Below, piece after piece: positions 7,401 through 13,662 of a DNA stretch of 23,987 bases. The DNA is from a virus. Every line of letters begins with the position of its first letter. The stretch's first letter is position 1. The translations under genes and the position numbers were made by a program. Location: positions 1 through 23,987 of IMG/VR virus record IMGVR_UViG_3300042566_000491. One strand, 5' to 3'. Below the pieces are notes generated by a model that was not told where the DNA came from, ran no database searches, and saw only the letters and a list, made by a program, of their open reading frames with translations.

Positions 7401-8378
7401 TTATCCTACAACTACAACACGATAGGCATTGGATGACGGTGCAACTGCAAATGAAACAGTGACGGTATTTGAATCAGTTCTTACAACATCAGTTACAACT
7501 GTCTCATAGTTTGCATTGTCATATACATTAACTGTCACATCTCTTGTTCCCAAGTTATGAACAACTGCAAAAGATGTGTCTGATGCATTTCCAACACTTG
7601 CTGCAACTTTACGAGAAATAGCTCCATAATTTGTTCCATCATTAGAGAGTGTCCACTGATCACTTGTTTCGTTCCAAAGAACAGAAACGTTTGCGCTTGT
7701 TCCTCTTTCAACTTCAATTCCAGAGTTCTCTGTAGGAGATCCAGTTACATTAGAGTTCAATACAATTGTGTTGTCTGCTAACTGTATAGTTTCTGCATTA
7801 ATATATGTAGCAGATCCACTAATTGTTAGATTTCCACCAACAGTAAGATCTCCAGTAACAGAAACGTTATCTGGAAGACCAATTGTTACTGATGCGCCTT
7901 CTCCTGTTCCAGAAACCTGGATTTCACTAGTTGTTCCAGAAATAGAAGCAACATAATCTCCAGTAGTGTCAGTGCCTAGAGCAACGCTATTGGCTGCAAT
8001 AGTTGTTACCATGGATGCACTTGCACTACCATCAAAGGACACAGTTCCTGTTACATCTCCAGTTAGTGCAATGTTACGGGCTGTTGTCAGAGCCGCTGCA
8101 GTGCCAGTAGTATTAGCGTTAATGGTTGCTGGCAGACTTAGGGTTACTGCTCCTACTGAGGCAGAAACTGTTACTTCATCAGCGGTTCCAACTAGGCTAG
8201 TTACCCCCGATACATTTGCCCATGCAGATCCTTTCCAAACTTTGATATTTCCGTCTACAGTGTCGTAGTAGACTTGCCCAGTACTAGGACTAGTTGGTGC
8301 CGTAGCAAGATTTTGAATAGCTGCATTTTGCAGTTCTAGTTTATTTAAATCAATTGGTGTTAAAAATTTTCTAGCCAT
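7401..8378 (-). CDS. Repeat-containing tail fibre protein, paralogue of the 548-aa fibre
   Basis: 325 aa. The N-terminus (ARKFLTPIDLNKLELQNAAI then PTSPSTGQVYYDTVDGNIKV) is a classic phage fibre start. Residues about 58-145 repeat the TADEVTVSAS...ALGTDTTGDYVAS module of the 548-aa protein. Residues about 170-250 (ADNTIVLNSNVTGSPTENSG, WNETSDQWTLSNDGTNYG) repeat its central block. The C-terminal domain (VVHNLGTRDVTVNVYDNANY ... NAYRVVVVG) is a head domain also found in fibres of other actinophages. Ribosome site GGAAGGAA. Confidence 0.82.
   Translation of the reverse strand: MARKFLTPIDLNKLELQNAAIQNLATAPTSPSTGQVYYDTVDGNIKVWKGSAWANVSGVTSLVGTADEVTVSASVGAVTLSLPATINANTTGTAAALTTARNIALTGDVTGTVSFDGSASASMVTTIAANSVALGTDTTGDYVASISGTTSEIQVSGTGEGASVTIGLPDNVSVTGDLTVGGNLTISGSATYINAETIQLADNTIVLNSNVTGSPTENSGIEVERGTSANVSVLWNETSDQWTLSNDGTNYGAISRKVAASVGNASDTSFAVVHNLGTRDVTVNVYDNANYETVVTDVVRTDSNTVTVSFAVAPSSNAYRVVVVG
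7961..8213. repeat. Fibre module repeat, copy 3 (in the other fibre gene)
   Basis: Matches 3312-3566 nearly base for base with scattered third-position changes. It encodes TADEVTVSASVGAVTLSLPA through ALGTDTTGDYVAS. Confidence 0.8.
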
Positions 8379-8396
8379 TTCTTATTTCCTTCCCTT

Positions 8397-8762
8397 TCAT
8401 GATAAATACGCCTTTCCAGTAAATGCCCCAGAGAAGGTCGCAACGACTGTATTTTCATTGGGGTAAGAATAGTCTCCTTCGACTACTGATCCAGCAGAAT
8501 CAACTATAGTTATATTTGGTATAAACCGTAGTCCGTGAACTATTGTCCAAGTGCTAGAAGATGTTGATTGATTGTGAACATAAGATAAATCTGAGTACCT
8601 TGCTTCCCCTGGCGCACCTGTTGCACCTGCTGGGCCTTGAGGACCGCTTGTTCCTATTTCTACAACTACTGGACGAGAATCTATTTCTAAAGATATTGCA
8701 TTGGAATCTATTTCAATAACATTAAGTTTTGACTCAACAATATGTACTGTTCCCGTTGCCAT
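8397..8762 (-). CDS. Short collagen-like phage structural protein
   Basis: 121 aa. After a beta-rich N-terminus (VHIVESKLNVIEIDSNAISL) a short Gly-x-y run (GPQGPAGATGAPG, about residues 36-48) would form a collagen-like trimer. The C-terminal domain (YVHNQSTSSSTWTIVHGLRF then NENTVVATFSGAFTGKAYLS) resembles receptor-binding heads. It overlaps the BppU-like gene as TAATG, which suggests coupled synthesis of an anchor and its fibre. Confidence 0.78.
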   Translation of the reverse strand: MATGTVHIVESKLNVIEIDSNAISLEIDSRPVVVEIGTSGPQGPAGATGAPGEARYSDLSYVHNQSTSSSTWTIVHGLRFIPNITIVDSAGSVVEGDYSYPNENTVVATFSGAFTGKAYLS

Positions 8763-9118
8763 TACTTAGTCACCTCAGCAGTTACTGTAAAGTTACCTTG
8801 AACAAGTCTGTAAACATTTTCTGAAGTATAAATTTCCAAGTCGTAAACATAATTTCCAGGGACAAAATCTTTAGTAAGTCCTGGTTGAATATAAATATTT
8901 ATTGTCCCTGCTGATCCACCAGTATAAATATTTGCTGAGGCTGTTGAGCTATCTAATCCAAGAACAAATCCTTGAGAATAATTAAACTCTCTAATTTGTA
9001 ATCTAGCATTATATCCCGTCAAATTTATAGGAGTTTCTTCAAGTTTGTAGGTAAGTGTGCGTGAGAATGTGCTACCCTGTGGGCATACAAGATTTAATTT
9101 GCCTGGAATCATCGGCAC
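8762..9118 (-). CDS. BppU-like baseplate N-terminal domain protein, copy 1
   Basis: 118 aa. The pattern LVCPQGSTFSRTLTYKLEET, INLTGYNARLQIRE, GTINIYIQPGLTKDFVPGNY and VYDLEIYTSENVYRLVQGNF is typical of BppU-like domains that build baseplates in phages of Gram-positive bacteria. The paralogue is at 6755-7114. Ribosome site AGGAGTGCCG; an ATGTTATAAT box lies 27 nt upstream of the start. Confidence 0.78.
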   Translation of the reverse strand: MPMIPGKLNLVCPQGSTFSRTLTYKLEETPINLTGYNARLQIREFNYSQGFVLGLDSSTASANIYTGGSAGTINIYIQPGLTKDFVPGNYVYDLEIYTSENVYRLVQGNFTVTAEVTK

Positions 9119-9145
9119 TCCTATTTATTTATTTTAACTATTTAA

Positions 9146-9155
9146 ATTATAACAT
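9146..9155 (-). promoter_or_regulatory. Putative late promoter variant (ATGTTATAAT)
   Basis: One-base variant of the ATGATATAAT box, on the minus strand upstream of the gene starting at 9118 and touching the stop of the gene at 9155-9433. Confidence 0.55.
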
Positions 9156-9433
9156 TAGTTATTGAGGTGCCAAACGATGTGGTCATCTACTTTTTCTCTT
9201 ACTTCATGGATATCGCCTTGCATTGCGACTTGATTTTTCTCTATTCTATTTGCAACATCTCTTAGACTAGACCCCCCATTTGGGTGAAGTTCTTTATCAA
9301 TTTTATCTAATCTATCTGTAAGTTTTTTAAAAAACACTCTATGAAGTATTGTCAATGCTGCTGTGATTGCTATGACTGCCCCAGAAATCTGACCAAGAAA
9401 TAGTACAAGCTCATCAATTTGCGGGGTATTCAT
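9155..9433 (-). CDS. DUF2746-like membrane-anchored coiled-coil protein
   Basis: 92 aa. One membrane segment (about residues 8-31, FLGQISGAVIAITAALTILH) is followed by FFKKLTDRLDKIDKELHPNG, then SSLRDVANRIEKNQVAMQGD and a helical tail predicted to coil. The 'elhpNGGsSlrDav.rie' signature is that of the DUF2746 group common in actinophages. These genes often sit near lysis or tail genes, and a holin-like or virion-anchor role has been suggested, but the function is not established. Ribosome site AGGAG, with a rather long 12-nt spacing. Confidence 0.75.
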   Translation of the reverse strand: MNTPQIDELVLFLGQISGAVIAITAALTILHRVFFKKLTDRLDKIDKELHPNGGSSLRDVANRIEKNQVAMQGDIHEVREKVDDHIVWHLNN

Positions 9434-9501
9434 GTATGCAGTTGTCTCCTAAATTTAACAAATATGTTATAAACTAATTTTAACATATTTTTTTATGTAT
9501 A

Positions 9502-9530
9502 TTGACACGTTATCAACAGTAAAGTATAAT
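9502..9530 (+). promoter_or_regulatory. Consensus sigma-70-type promoter
   Basis: TTGACA at 9502-9507, a 17-nt spacer and TATAAT at 9525-9530, a perfect consensus. It faces right into the unit that begins at 9560 and probably serves the whole 9560-11637 block. It is the strongest canonical promoter in the window. Confidence 0.9.
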
Positions 9531-9559
9531 ATACTTATAACTACTAGGATGGGAGTTTT

Positions 9560-9778
9560 ATGAACACTATGGAAAAAATAAAAGAACAAACACTAAAAAC
9601 TACCGACCGATGTGATCGTTGTCAATCTCAAGCCTTTGTTGTTGTAAAAGGAATTGAGGGTGACTTAATTTTTTGTGGTCATCACTTTACAAAATACGAA
9701 GAAGCATTATATAATTGGGCATACGAAATAATTGATGAACGAGAATTTATTAATGCAAAACCACAATCAAGTGCATAA
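9560..9778 (+). CDS. DUF7455-like zinc-binding protein
   Basis: 72 aa. TTDRCDRCQSQAFVVVKGIE followed by GDLIFCGHHFTKYE reproduces the actinobacterial DUF7455 pattern (T-DRCDRCGAQA...G-LLFCxHH), with a likely zinc site from Cys18, Cys21, Cys39 and His41/42. In hosts this family is a small protein of unknown function. A phage copy may interfere with a host homologue, but that is speculation. The start at 9560 has GGGAG 7 nt upstream. First gene after the strong promoter. Confidence 0.8.
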   Translation: MNTMEKIKEQTLKTTDRCDRCQSQAFVVVKGIEGDLIFCGHHFTKYEEALYNWAYEIIDEREFINAKPQSSA

Positions 9779-9785
9779 TTAAAAT

Positions 9786-9857
9786 TGATCAGTAGCTCAA
9801 CGGCAGAGCAACGAGCTGTTAACTCGTAGGCTGTAGGTTCGAATCCCACCTGATCAG
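9786..9857 (+). tRNA. tRNA-Asn (GTT)
   Basis: The acceptor stem TGATCAG/CTGATCA is perfect. The D arm is GCTC...GAGC. The anticodon stem ACGAG/CTCGT carries loop CTGTTAA with anticodon GTT at 9818-9820. The T loop is TTCGAAT with one A-C mismatch in the T stem. CCA is not encoded. Confidence 0.92.
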
Positions 9858-9860
9858 CGA

Positions 9861-9902
9861 GGGCAGGCAGCGACTCCACCCACCCATCCCCGCTGTCTGC
9901 CC
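9861..9902 (+). ncRNA. Strong hairpin between tRNA-Asn and the FmdB-like gene
   Basis: A 12-bp stem (GGGCAGGCAGCG / CGCTGTCTGCCC, one G-U pair) closes an 18-nt C-rich loop with no purine runs. No T tract follows, so a classic terminator is unlikely. It may mark tRNA processing, stabilise the downstream mRNA, or pause RNA polymerase. Confidence 0.6.
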
Positions 9903-9927
9903 CACTTATACTTAGATAGGAGGAAAG

Positions 9928-10110
9928 ATGCCAACATATACATATAGCTGTGCAGATTGTGGTCCAATGGAGTTTTTTCAACCCATTAACAATGACCCAT
10001 TGACAGAATGCCCTCGTTGTGATAGCCTTAACTTTTATAAAACATTTAATAAAGTTGGTGTTCAGTTTAAAGGAAAAGGTTTTTATTCAACAGACTCGAA
10101 AGGTAAGTAA
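9928..10110 (+). CDS. FmdB-like zinc ribbon protein
   Basis: 60 aa. MPTYTYSCADCGPMEFFQPI then LTECPRCDS is the FmdB-family zinc ribbon, with Cys8-x2-Cys11 and Cys28-x2-Cys31. FmdB proteins are described as putative regulators and are common in actinophages. The target is unknown. The ribosome site AGGAGGAAAG is excellent. The stop overlaps the next start as TAATG. Confidence 0.88.
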   Translation: MPTYTYSCADCGPMEFFQPINNDPLTECPRCDSLNFYKTFNKVGVQFKGKGFYSTDSKGK

Positions 10111-10316
10111 TGGACAATCGTAGTGAAATATATCATCACTCTCAAATAGCTTTACAACAAATTGAAGAGCTGAGTAAGACATTAGATAAACTATCTACTT
10201 TGGTAGACCATCGATCTTTCCCTGACGATGCAATCAATGATTCAAAAACAAATCTATACTTGATGAGGACTAGAATCGGTGTTGTATCAGACATTAATCA
10301 ATCATTGACAATCTGA
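10110..10316 (+). CDS. Small helical hypothetical protein
   Basis: 68 aa. Two predicted helices with heptad spacing (SQIALQQIEELSKTLDKLST and the C-terminal half) suggest a coiled coil. No motif is recognised. It is translationally coupled to the zinc ribbon gene by TAATG, and its stop lies just before tRNA-Arg. Confidence 0.65.
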   Translation: MDNRSEIYHHSQIALQQIEELSKTLDKLSTLVDHRSFPDDAINDSKTNLYLMRTRIGVVSDINQSLTI

Positions 10317-10321
10317 TACCT

Positions 10322-10394
10322 GCCCTTGTAGCTCAGGGGAGAGAGCAGAGAACTTCTAATTCTAAGGTCGCAGGTTCGATTCCTGCCAAGGGCA
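10322..10394 (+). tRNA. tRNA-Arg (TCT)
   Basis: Acceptor GCCCTTG/CAAGGGC, D arm GCTC...GAGC, T arm GCAGG-TTCGATT-CCTGC. The anticodon loop CTTCTAA gives TCT, reading AGA. The first pair of the anticodon stem is a G-A mismatch. CCA is not encoded. AGA is a common codon in AT-rich phages and often rare in their hosts. Confidence 0.88.
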
Positions 10395-10405
10395 CAAAAC
10401 ACATA

Positions 10406-10411
10406 TATAAT
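10406..10411 (+). promoter_or_regulatory. Probable -10 box of the tmRNA gene
   Basis: TATAAT ends 9 nt before the first base of the mature tmRNA. CTGCCA, 17 nt upstream inside tRNA-Arg, could serve as a -35. Separate transcription of the tmRNA is possible, in addition to processing from the upstream transcript. Confidence 0.45.
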
Positions 10412-10419
10412 AGTGGCAA

Positions 10420-10699
10420 GGGGCTGAAATAGATTCGATTCTATTCGGAAATCACTCTGGCAGTCAAAATTAAATATAAACGGAAAATGTAAAAACTCCT
10501 ACGCTCTCGCTGCATAAACAAACCAGAAGAGCCGCCTTTTAGACAGGTGGGAACAGAAGTCTAGTGTTAGAAAAACAATTCTAGCAATTGCAGGTCGGAA
10601 ACCAAATTGCTAAAAAAAAATGAAATACAACGCTAGTGCATGACTGTAACTAGAGGAAATGGAAGATAGAAGACCAGGGTGCGATTCCCTGCAGCTCCA
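10420..10699 (+). ncRNA. ssrA: Transfer-messenger RNA (tmRNA, ssrA)
   Basis: It opens with GGGGCTGAAATAGATTCGAT and closes with a T arm (CAGGG-TGCGATT-CCCTG) and acceptor strand CAGCTCC, the tmRNA signature at both ends. The tag reading frame ends at TAA 10515-10517 and reads ...NGKCKNSYALAA. The last codons, TACGCTCTCGCTGC, are nearly those of mycobacterial tmRNA (tag ending DYALAA). In trans-translation, with SmpB, it rescues stalled ribosomes and tags the product for proteolysis. Oddities: one extra base between the AGTC before the resume site and the tag frame, a T-loop TGCGATT instead of TTCGATT, and no Ala at the start of the tag. The exact resume codon is uncertain. Confidence 0.9.
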
Positions 10700-10717
10700 C
10701 TTAGAGAATGGATAATT

Positions 10718-11407
10718 GTGAGAACAGTACTGGATCATGGATATATTCGTACAGTAAATACCATGGGTAGCGATTTAGATGTTGTTAATGCTGCCCGTGT
10801 CTCCTTTGATAAAGAAGCAAATGAATTATCTGAGAAAGATCATAAGCTAATTAGTTATCTTGTTAAGCATAAGCATGATGCTGTGTTTAGACATTGTGCT
10901 ATGACTTTTGAAGTATACGCCCCACTGATGGTTGCTAGGCAATGGTACAAACATGCTGTTGCTTCTAGTCATATTGAGGATCAAATGGGATGGAATGAAT
11001 CTTCTCGTAGATATGTTACAGAGAATGAGCAATTCTATATACCCGCTGTTTCTGAGTGGAGATCTGCTCCTGATAATAAAAAACAGGGTAGTGGCGATGT
11101 TCTAAATCAATACTATGGTGCTAAGTACACAAAGAGAATGCAGATGCTCGTAAAAGAAGCACACGACCTATATCTAGAGGCTTTAGCAGATGGTGTGGCT
11201 CCTGAGCAGGCCAGACTTTTACTCCCCGCATATTCAATGTATGTTCGTTGGAGATGGACTGCAAGTTTAAATGCTCTTTTACATTTTATTTCTTTACGAC
11301 TTGACGCACACGCACAACAAGAGATACAATTATATGCTGATGCTATCTTTTATGAAGTTAAAGATGCATTTCCTATCACTACGACAGAATGGTTATTAAA
11401 TAGATGA
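10718..11407 (+). CDS. thyX: Flavin-dependent thymidylate synthase ThyX
   Basis: 229 aa from the GTG at 10718. An earlier in-frame GTG at 10679 lies inside tmRNA and is rejected. ThyX makes dTMP from dUMP using methylenetetrahydrofolate, FAD and NADPH. Features: GSDLDVVNAARVSF near residue 17, then RQWYKHAVASSHIEDQMGWN followed by ESSRRY (residues 74-99), the extended ThyX motif variant seen in cyanophage and related enzymes rather than the compact RHR-x7-S form. LRLDAHAQQEIQLYA near 193-207 carries the conserved RxxxHAQxEI. It ensures thymidine supply for phage DNA and sits downstream of the tmRNA. Confidence 0.92.
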   Translation: MRTVLDHGYIRTVNTMGSDLDVVNAARVSFDKEANELSEKDHKLISYLVKHKHDAVFRHCAMTFEVYAPLMVARQWYKHAVASSHIEDQMGWNESSRRYVTENEQFYIPAVSEWRSAPDNKKQGSGDVLNQYYGAKYTKRMQMLVKEAHDLYLEALADGVAPEQARLLLPAYSMYVRWRWTASLNALLHFISLRLDAHAQQEIQLYADAIFYEVKDAFPITTTEWLLNR

Positions 11408-11637
11408 CAAATCATATGACAGTTGACGAATGGGTACAATACGGACTTGATAAGGGGTATGCAGATAGCTATTGCTACTTACATGATTCATCTCCTATGA
11501 CAGATGAAGAAGAAGAGGAATATGTAGTAGAGGGTGGAGATCCTTGCATTCCTACTCTACGAGTTTGGTTGGATCAGGAACAAAATCTTCCTTCTTCCCA
11601 ATCCCCCAGTATTCAACAGCTAATCCCTTTTGAATAA
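11404..11637 (+). CDS. Small acidic actinophage protein
   Basis: 77 aa, starting in the ATGA overlap with thyX; MTVDEWVQYGLDKGYADSYC is an alternative start at 11416. The pattern EW..YG...G......C..H...pmt..EEEE...G.DPCIPTLRVW resembles a small family in actinophages whose function is unknown. The last 20 or so residues lie opposite the end of the nuclease gene (86-nt convergent overlap), so the C-terminus may be a recent extension. Confidence 0.7.
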   Translation: MTNHMTVDEWVQYGLDKGYADSYCYLHDSSPMTDEEEEEYVVEGGDPCIPTLRVWLDQEQNLPSSQSPSIQQLIPFE

Positions 11638-11926
11638 GAACATCATTTAAGCATTCATTGGATTCTGCGAAATAAACTTTCGCAAGATATCTACCAAACT
11701 TTTCTCTCTTATCTTTTTCAGATCGAAGAGTAATAGAAGAACCCAGTGGACAAAGAGCACGCACATAATCTAATGTCTTCTTTCCTAATTCTGTATTTTT
11801 TTCGGCGGTATTGATACCAATAAGACGAACACGCTGATATACCCATACATCAAAACCAAGATCAATAGATACATCCATTGTGTCCCCGTCTAAAATCCTA
11901 ACGACCTTAGCTTTATATTCATACAT
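11552..11926 (-). CDS. Staphylococcal-nuclease-like (SNase/TNase) protein
   Basis: 124 aa. The SNase fold is visible: VVRILDGDTMDVSIDLGFDV (Asp13/Asp15), RVRLIGINTAEK (Arg34, then N39-T40-A41-E42) and KFGRYLAKVYF (Arg79). These match the calcium ligands, nucleophile-activating Glu and two Arg of the family. The residue equivalent to Asp40 of S. aureus nuclease is Asn, which may weaken calcium binding; I recall Asn in some phage homologues. No signal peptide, so it acts in the cytoplasm, perhaps on host DNA or RNA. Weak ribosome site. Confidence 0.85.
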   Translation of the reverse strand: MYEYKAKVVRILDGDTMDVSIDLGFDVWVYQRVRLIGINTAEKNTELGKKTLDYVRALCPLGSSITLRSEKDKREKFGRYLAKVYFAESNECLNDVLIQKGLAVEYWGIGKKEDFVPDPTKLVE

Positions 11927-11966
11927 TAGATATCACTGTTCAAGCTACTCATACAAGCTTGACTTG

Positions 11967-12494
11967 TCATGCCTGCTTTATACCGTTGTCATTAATCTTA
12001 AGACGCTTTTGAACTTCCTTGACATCTTTAAGTGTGGTATTACGCTTTGCACCACGATCCCAATCTTGGGAAAGCTCTGTGTGCATACCATCTTCCTTAT
12101 TCCACCATTCACCATTGGCAAGAATCCTATGACCATCTGCAGTCTTGTATCGGTCTAAAATGCGGTCTAAAATCGCCATTTCTTCTTTGGTCATGTGGGG
12201 CTTACCATCAGCCTTTAAAACATCGTAGCGTAGGTCTACGGCTGTCCCAGATGCATGATTGCTAAAGCCAGTATTGGTGCGTGCCTCACGATATACCCAT
12301 GAGTCAACTGGACCTTTGTCAAGCTTAAGTCGCTCAGGCATTTCTTTGTGCCAATCTGCTAGAAAAGCGGCAAAGACGGGGGCAACGCCTCTCCGCAGTC
12401 TTACGGTACGGTTTGTACCTGGAATCTTCATTGTCTTGAGTCGTGGATCATTGGCACTTTTAATTGTAGGCCATCCATTAAGTGATACTCCCAT
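11967..12494 (-). CDS. Endolysin, M15-family peptidase
   Basis: 175 aa. GGAG is directly adjacent to the ATG at 12503, so the ATG at 12494 (MGVSLNGWPTIKSANDPRLK), 9 nt downstream of AGGAG, is the likely start. FSNHASGTAVDLRYD (His80, Asp87) and EDGMHTEL (His138, with Asp135) are the zinc and catalytic motifs of M15/VanY-type D,D- or L-Ala-D-Glu peptidases used as phage endolysins to cut peptidoglycan stem peptides. The tail (LKDVKEVQKRLKINDNG) looks like the start of a peptidoglycan-binding repeat that stops early. No signal peptide, so it needs a holin. Confidence 0.88.
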   Translation of the reverse strand: MGVSLNGWPTIKSANDPRLKTMKIPGTNRTVRLRRGVAPVFAAFLADWHKEMPERLKLDKGPVDSWVYREARTNTGFSNHASGTAVDLRYDVLKADGKPHMTKEEMAILDRILDRYKTADGHRILANGEWWNKEDGMHTELSQDWDRGAKRNTTLKDVKEVQKRLKINDNGIKQA

Positions 12495-12524
12495 ATATTT
12501 CATCTCCTTTTAAGATATATCTAA

Positions 12525-12533
12525 ATTATACAT
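12525..12533 (-). promoter_or_regulatory. Late-like -10 box for the endolysin gene
   Basis: Minus-strand ATGTATAAT is one base shorter than the late box. It lies 30 nt upstream of the endolysin ATG. Confidence 0.4.
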
Positions 12534-12596
12534 CATTTCGCGGAGCGAATTTTCGGCGGCGAATAGTATACCTGTTCATCTTCATGTGTTATATTG

Positions 12597-12612
12597 TGTA
12601 CATATCTGTACA
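12597..12612 (+). promoter_or_regulatory. Palindromic operator-like site
   Basis: TGTACA-TATC-TGTACA lies between a TATATT -10-like box (12590-12595) and the ribosome site GGAGGTGA (12614-12621), well placed for a repressor that blocks the 12623 gene. Confidence 0.45.
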
Positions 12613-12622
12613 GGAGGTGAAC

Positions 12623-12763
12623 ATGAGTAAAACAGAAAAAGTTGAAAAGCTTGAATCTAAAATAATTGAACTAGAAAAAAAGATCTATGAAACACGGGTA
12701 AAGATAGAAGCTGAAAAACATGATCTACATAAGTCTACTGTCAAATCATTAGGGCTTGTATAA
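12623..12763 (+). CDS. Short coiled-coil protein
   Basis: 46 aa (MSKTEKVEKLESKIIELEKK...), highly charged with Leu/Ile heptads over nearly its whole length; one amphipathic helix or coiled coil. The ribosome site (AGGAGGTGAAC) is the best in the window, so it is strongly translated. The open frame extends upstream to 12482, but that part is a shadow of the endolysin leader. Function unknown. Confidence 0.75.
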   Translation: MSKTEKVEKLESKIIELEKKIYETRVKIEAEKHDLHKSTVKSLGLV

Positions 12764-13273
12764 CCATGTCTTCCTAGCTATAGATTCACATAGCGAGAAT
12801 ATGTTCATCTGAACACTATACTCGTCTTTGATCTCATTATATTACGAGTGAAATTTCTTTCGCCAATATGTTTCCTGGAAGAGTATTTTATATAAGAATA
12901 ATATTTGCCGCTTTGCGGCCATGACCCAGAGAATTTTATACCCCCGACTTATGATGTATATGATCTATATATAATGTATGTGATAAGTATCCAGAGAATG
13001 ATCATTGGTTTATTATACCTATACCCCGATTTTTATAGTTTATGTAGCATATAGGCAACATTAGCTATCTTTATGTATCGTATGTAATACTTTATACCCT
13101 TGTTATCAAAATGTTATATTCCAATATCTACCCAATTTTAATAATTTTTTATATGAGCTATAGGGCATTTTCCAATTTTGAACAAATTTTAATATTTTGC
13201 GAGGGTGTACGATGCGGAAATTTGAGAACTTGTCAAGTTTTTATTAGTGCGCCCATAAGGGGAAGTGGGGAGG
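12764..13273. other. AT-rich non-coding region between convergent genes
   Basis: About 500 nt with no credible gene. It holds a perfect inverted repeat TGTTCA-TC-TGAACA (12802-12815), a GCCGC-TTT-GCGGC hairpin (12907-12919) without a T tract, three TTATACCC-type strings (near 12937, 13013, 13092) and repeated CCAGAGAAT. It could contain the 3' ends of the 12623 and 13274 units, or an origin-like or regulatory region. Nothing decisive is seen. Confidence 0.5.
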
Positions 13274-13286
13274 TTATTCCTCCCAC
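13265..13286 (-). terminator. GC-rich hairpin at the end of the minus-strand unit
   Basis: GTGGGAGG / CCTCCCCAC (one bulged base) with loop AATAA, which contains the stop codon of the 13274-13456 gene. No T run follows, so termination is only suggested. Confidence 0.4.
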
Positions 13287-13456
13287 ACCTCTCCCGTATA
13301 TTTTTCCCATTCTGTAATGGTCATGAGTCCTTTGTACTCTTCACACTTTGAACAATAGAAAGTATTTGTTAATTCATCACAGAATACACACACCCTTGCT
13401 TCCATTTCCAATTCATCAAAGGTATCTAAAGTTTTTACAGGAACTGTCATAATCAT
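13274..13456 (-). CDS. Small zinc-ribbon-like protein
   Basis: 60 aa from the ATG at 13456, which overlaps the upstream stop (ATGA) and has GGAGG 4 nt upstream; 13450 is an alternative with better spacing. RVCVFCDE...FYCSKCEEY provides two CxxC pairs, probably one zinc site. The acidic tail ends EVWEE. Function unknown. Last gene of the 13823-13274 unit. Confidence 0.7.
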   Translation of the reverse strand: MIMTVPVKTLDTFDELEMEARVCVFCDELTNTFYCSKCEEYKGLMTITEWEKYTGEVWEE

Positions 13457-13662
13457 TTTGCCTCCCATGTATAAGGGTATTCACCTGTAGGTAATTCATC
13501 GAATGAGCACCCCGCGCTTAATGCATTTTGGTAATCATTGTTTGCTTGGAATTCTGCACATTGGTCTAGGGCATCTACTTTACCCGCGAGAAAGATTGTG
13601 CCTAACATAAATAAAATAAATGCAACGCTAACAACACGCTCACCGCGTTTAGTCAATTTCAC
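13453..13662 (-). CDS. Small single-pass membrane protein
   Basis: 69 aa from the GTG at 13662, with GGAG 8 nt upstream and a GTGA overlap with the preceding gene; the TTG at 13692 is rejected. Basic start MKLTKRGERVV, a membrane segment (VVSVAFILFMLGTIFLAGKV), then an outside domain with two cysteines (LDQCAEF, AGCSFDE). Similar small proteins beginning MKLTRRGERV occur in actinobacteria and their phages; role unknown. Confidence 0.75.
   Translation of the reverse strand: MKLTKRGERVVSVAFILFMLGTIFLAGKVDALDQCAEFQANNDYQNALSAGCSFDELPTGEYPYTWEAK

Noticed and set aside
10679-10717. Upstream in-frame extension of thyX
   Set aside because: It lies inside the 3' part of the tmRNA; the GTG at 10718 gives the expected ThyX N-terminus.
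12907-12919. GCCGC-TTT-GCGGC hairpin as terminator of the 12623 gene
   Set aside because: Only 5 bp and no T tract; more than 140 nt after the stop codon.
13111-13317. Rightward ORF of 68 codons in the AT-rich region
   Set aside because: No ribosome site, odd Ile/Phe-rich composition, and its end runs antisense through a convincing zinc-ribbon gene and a hairpin.
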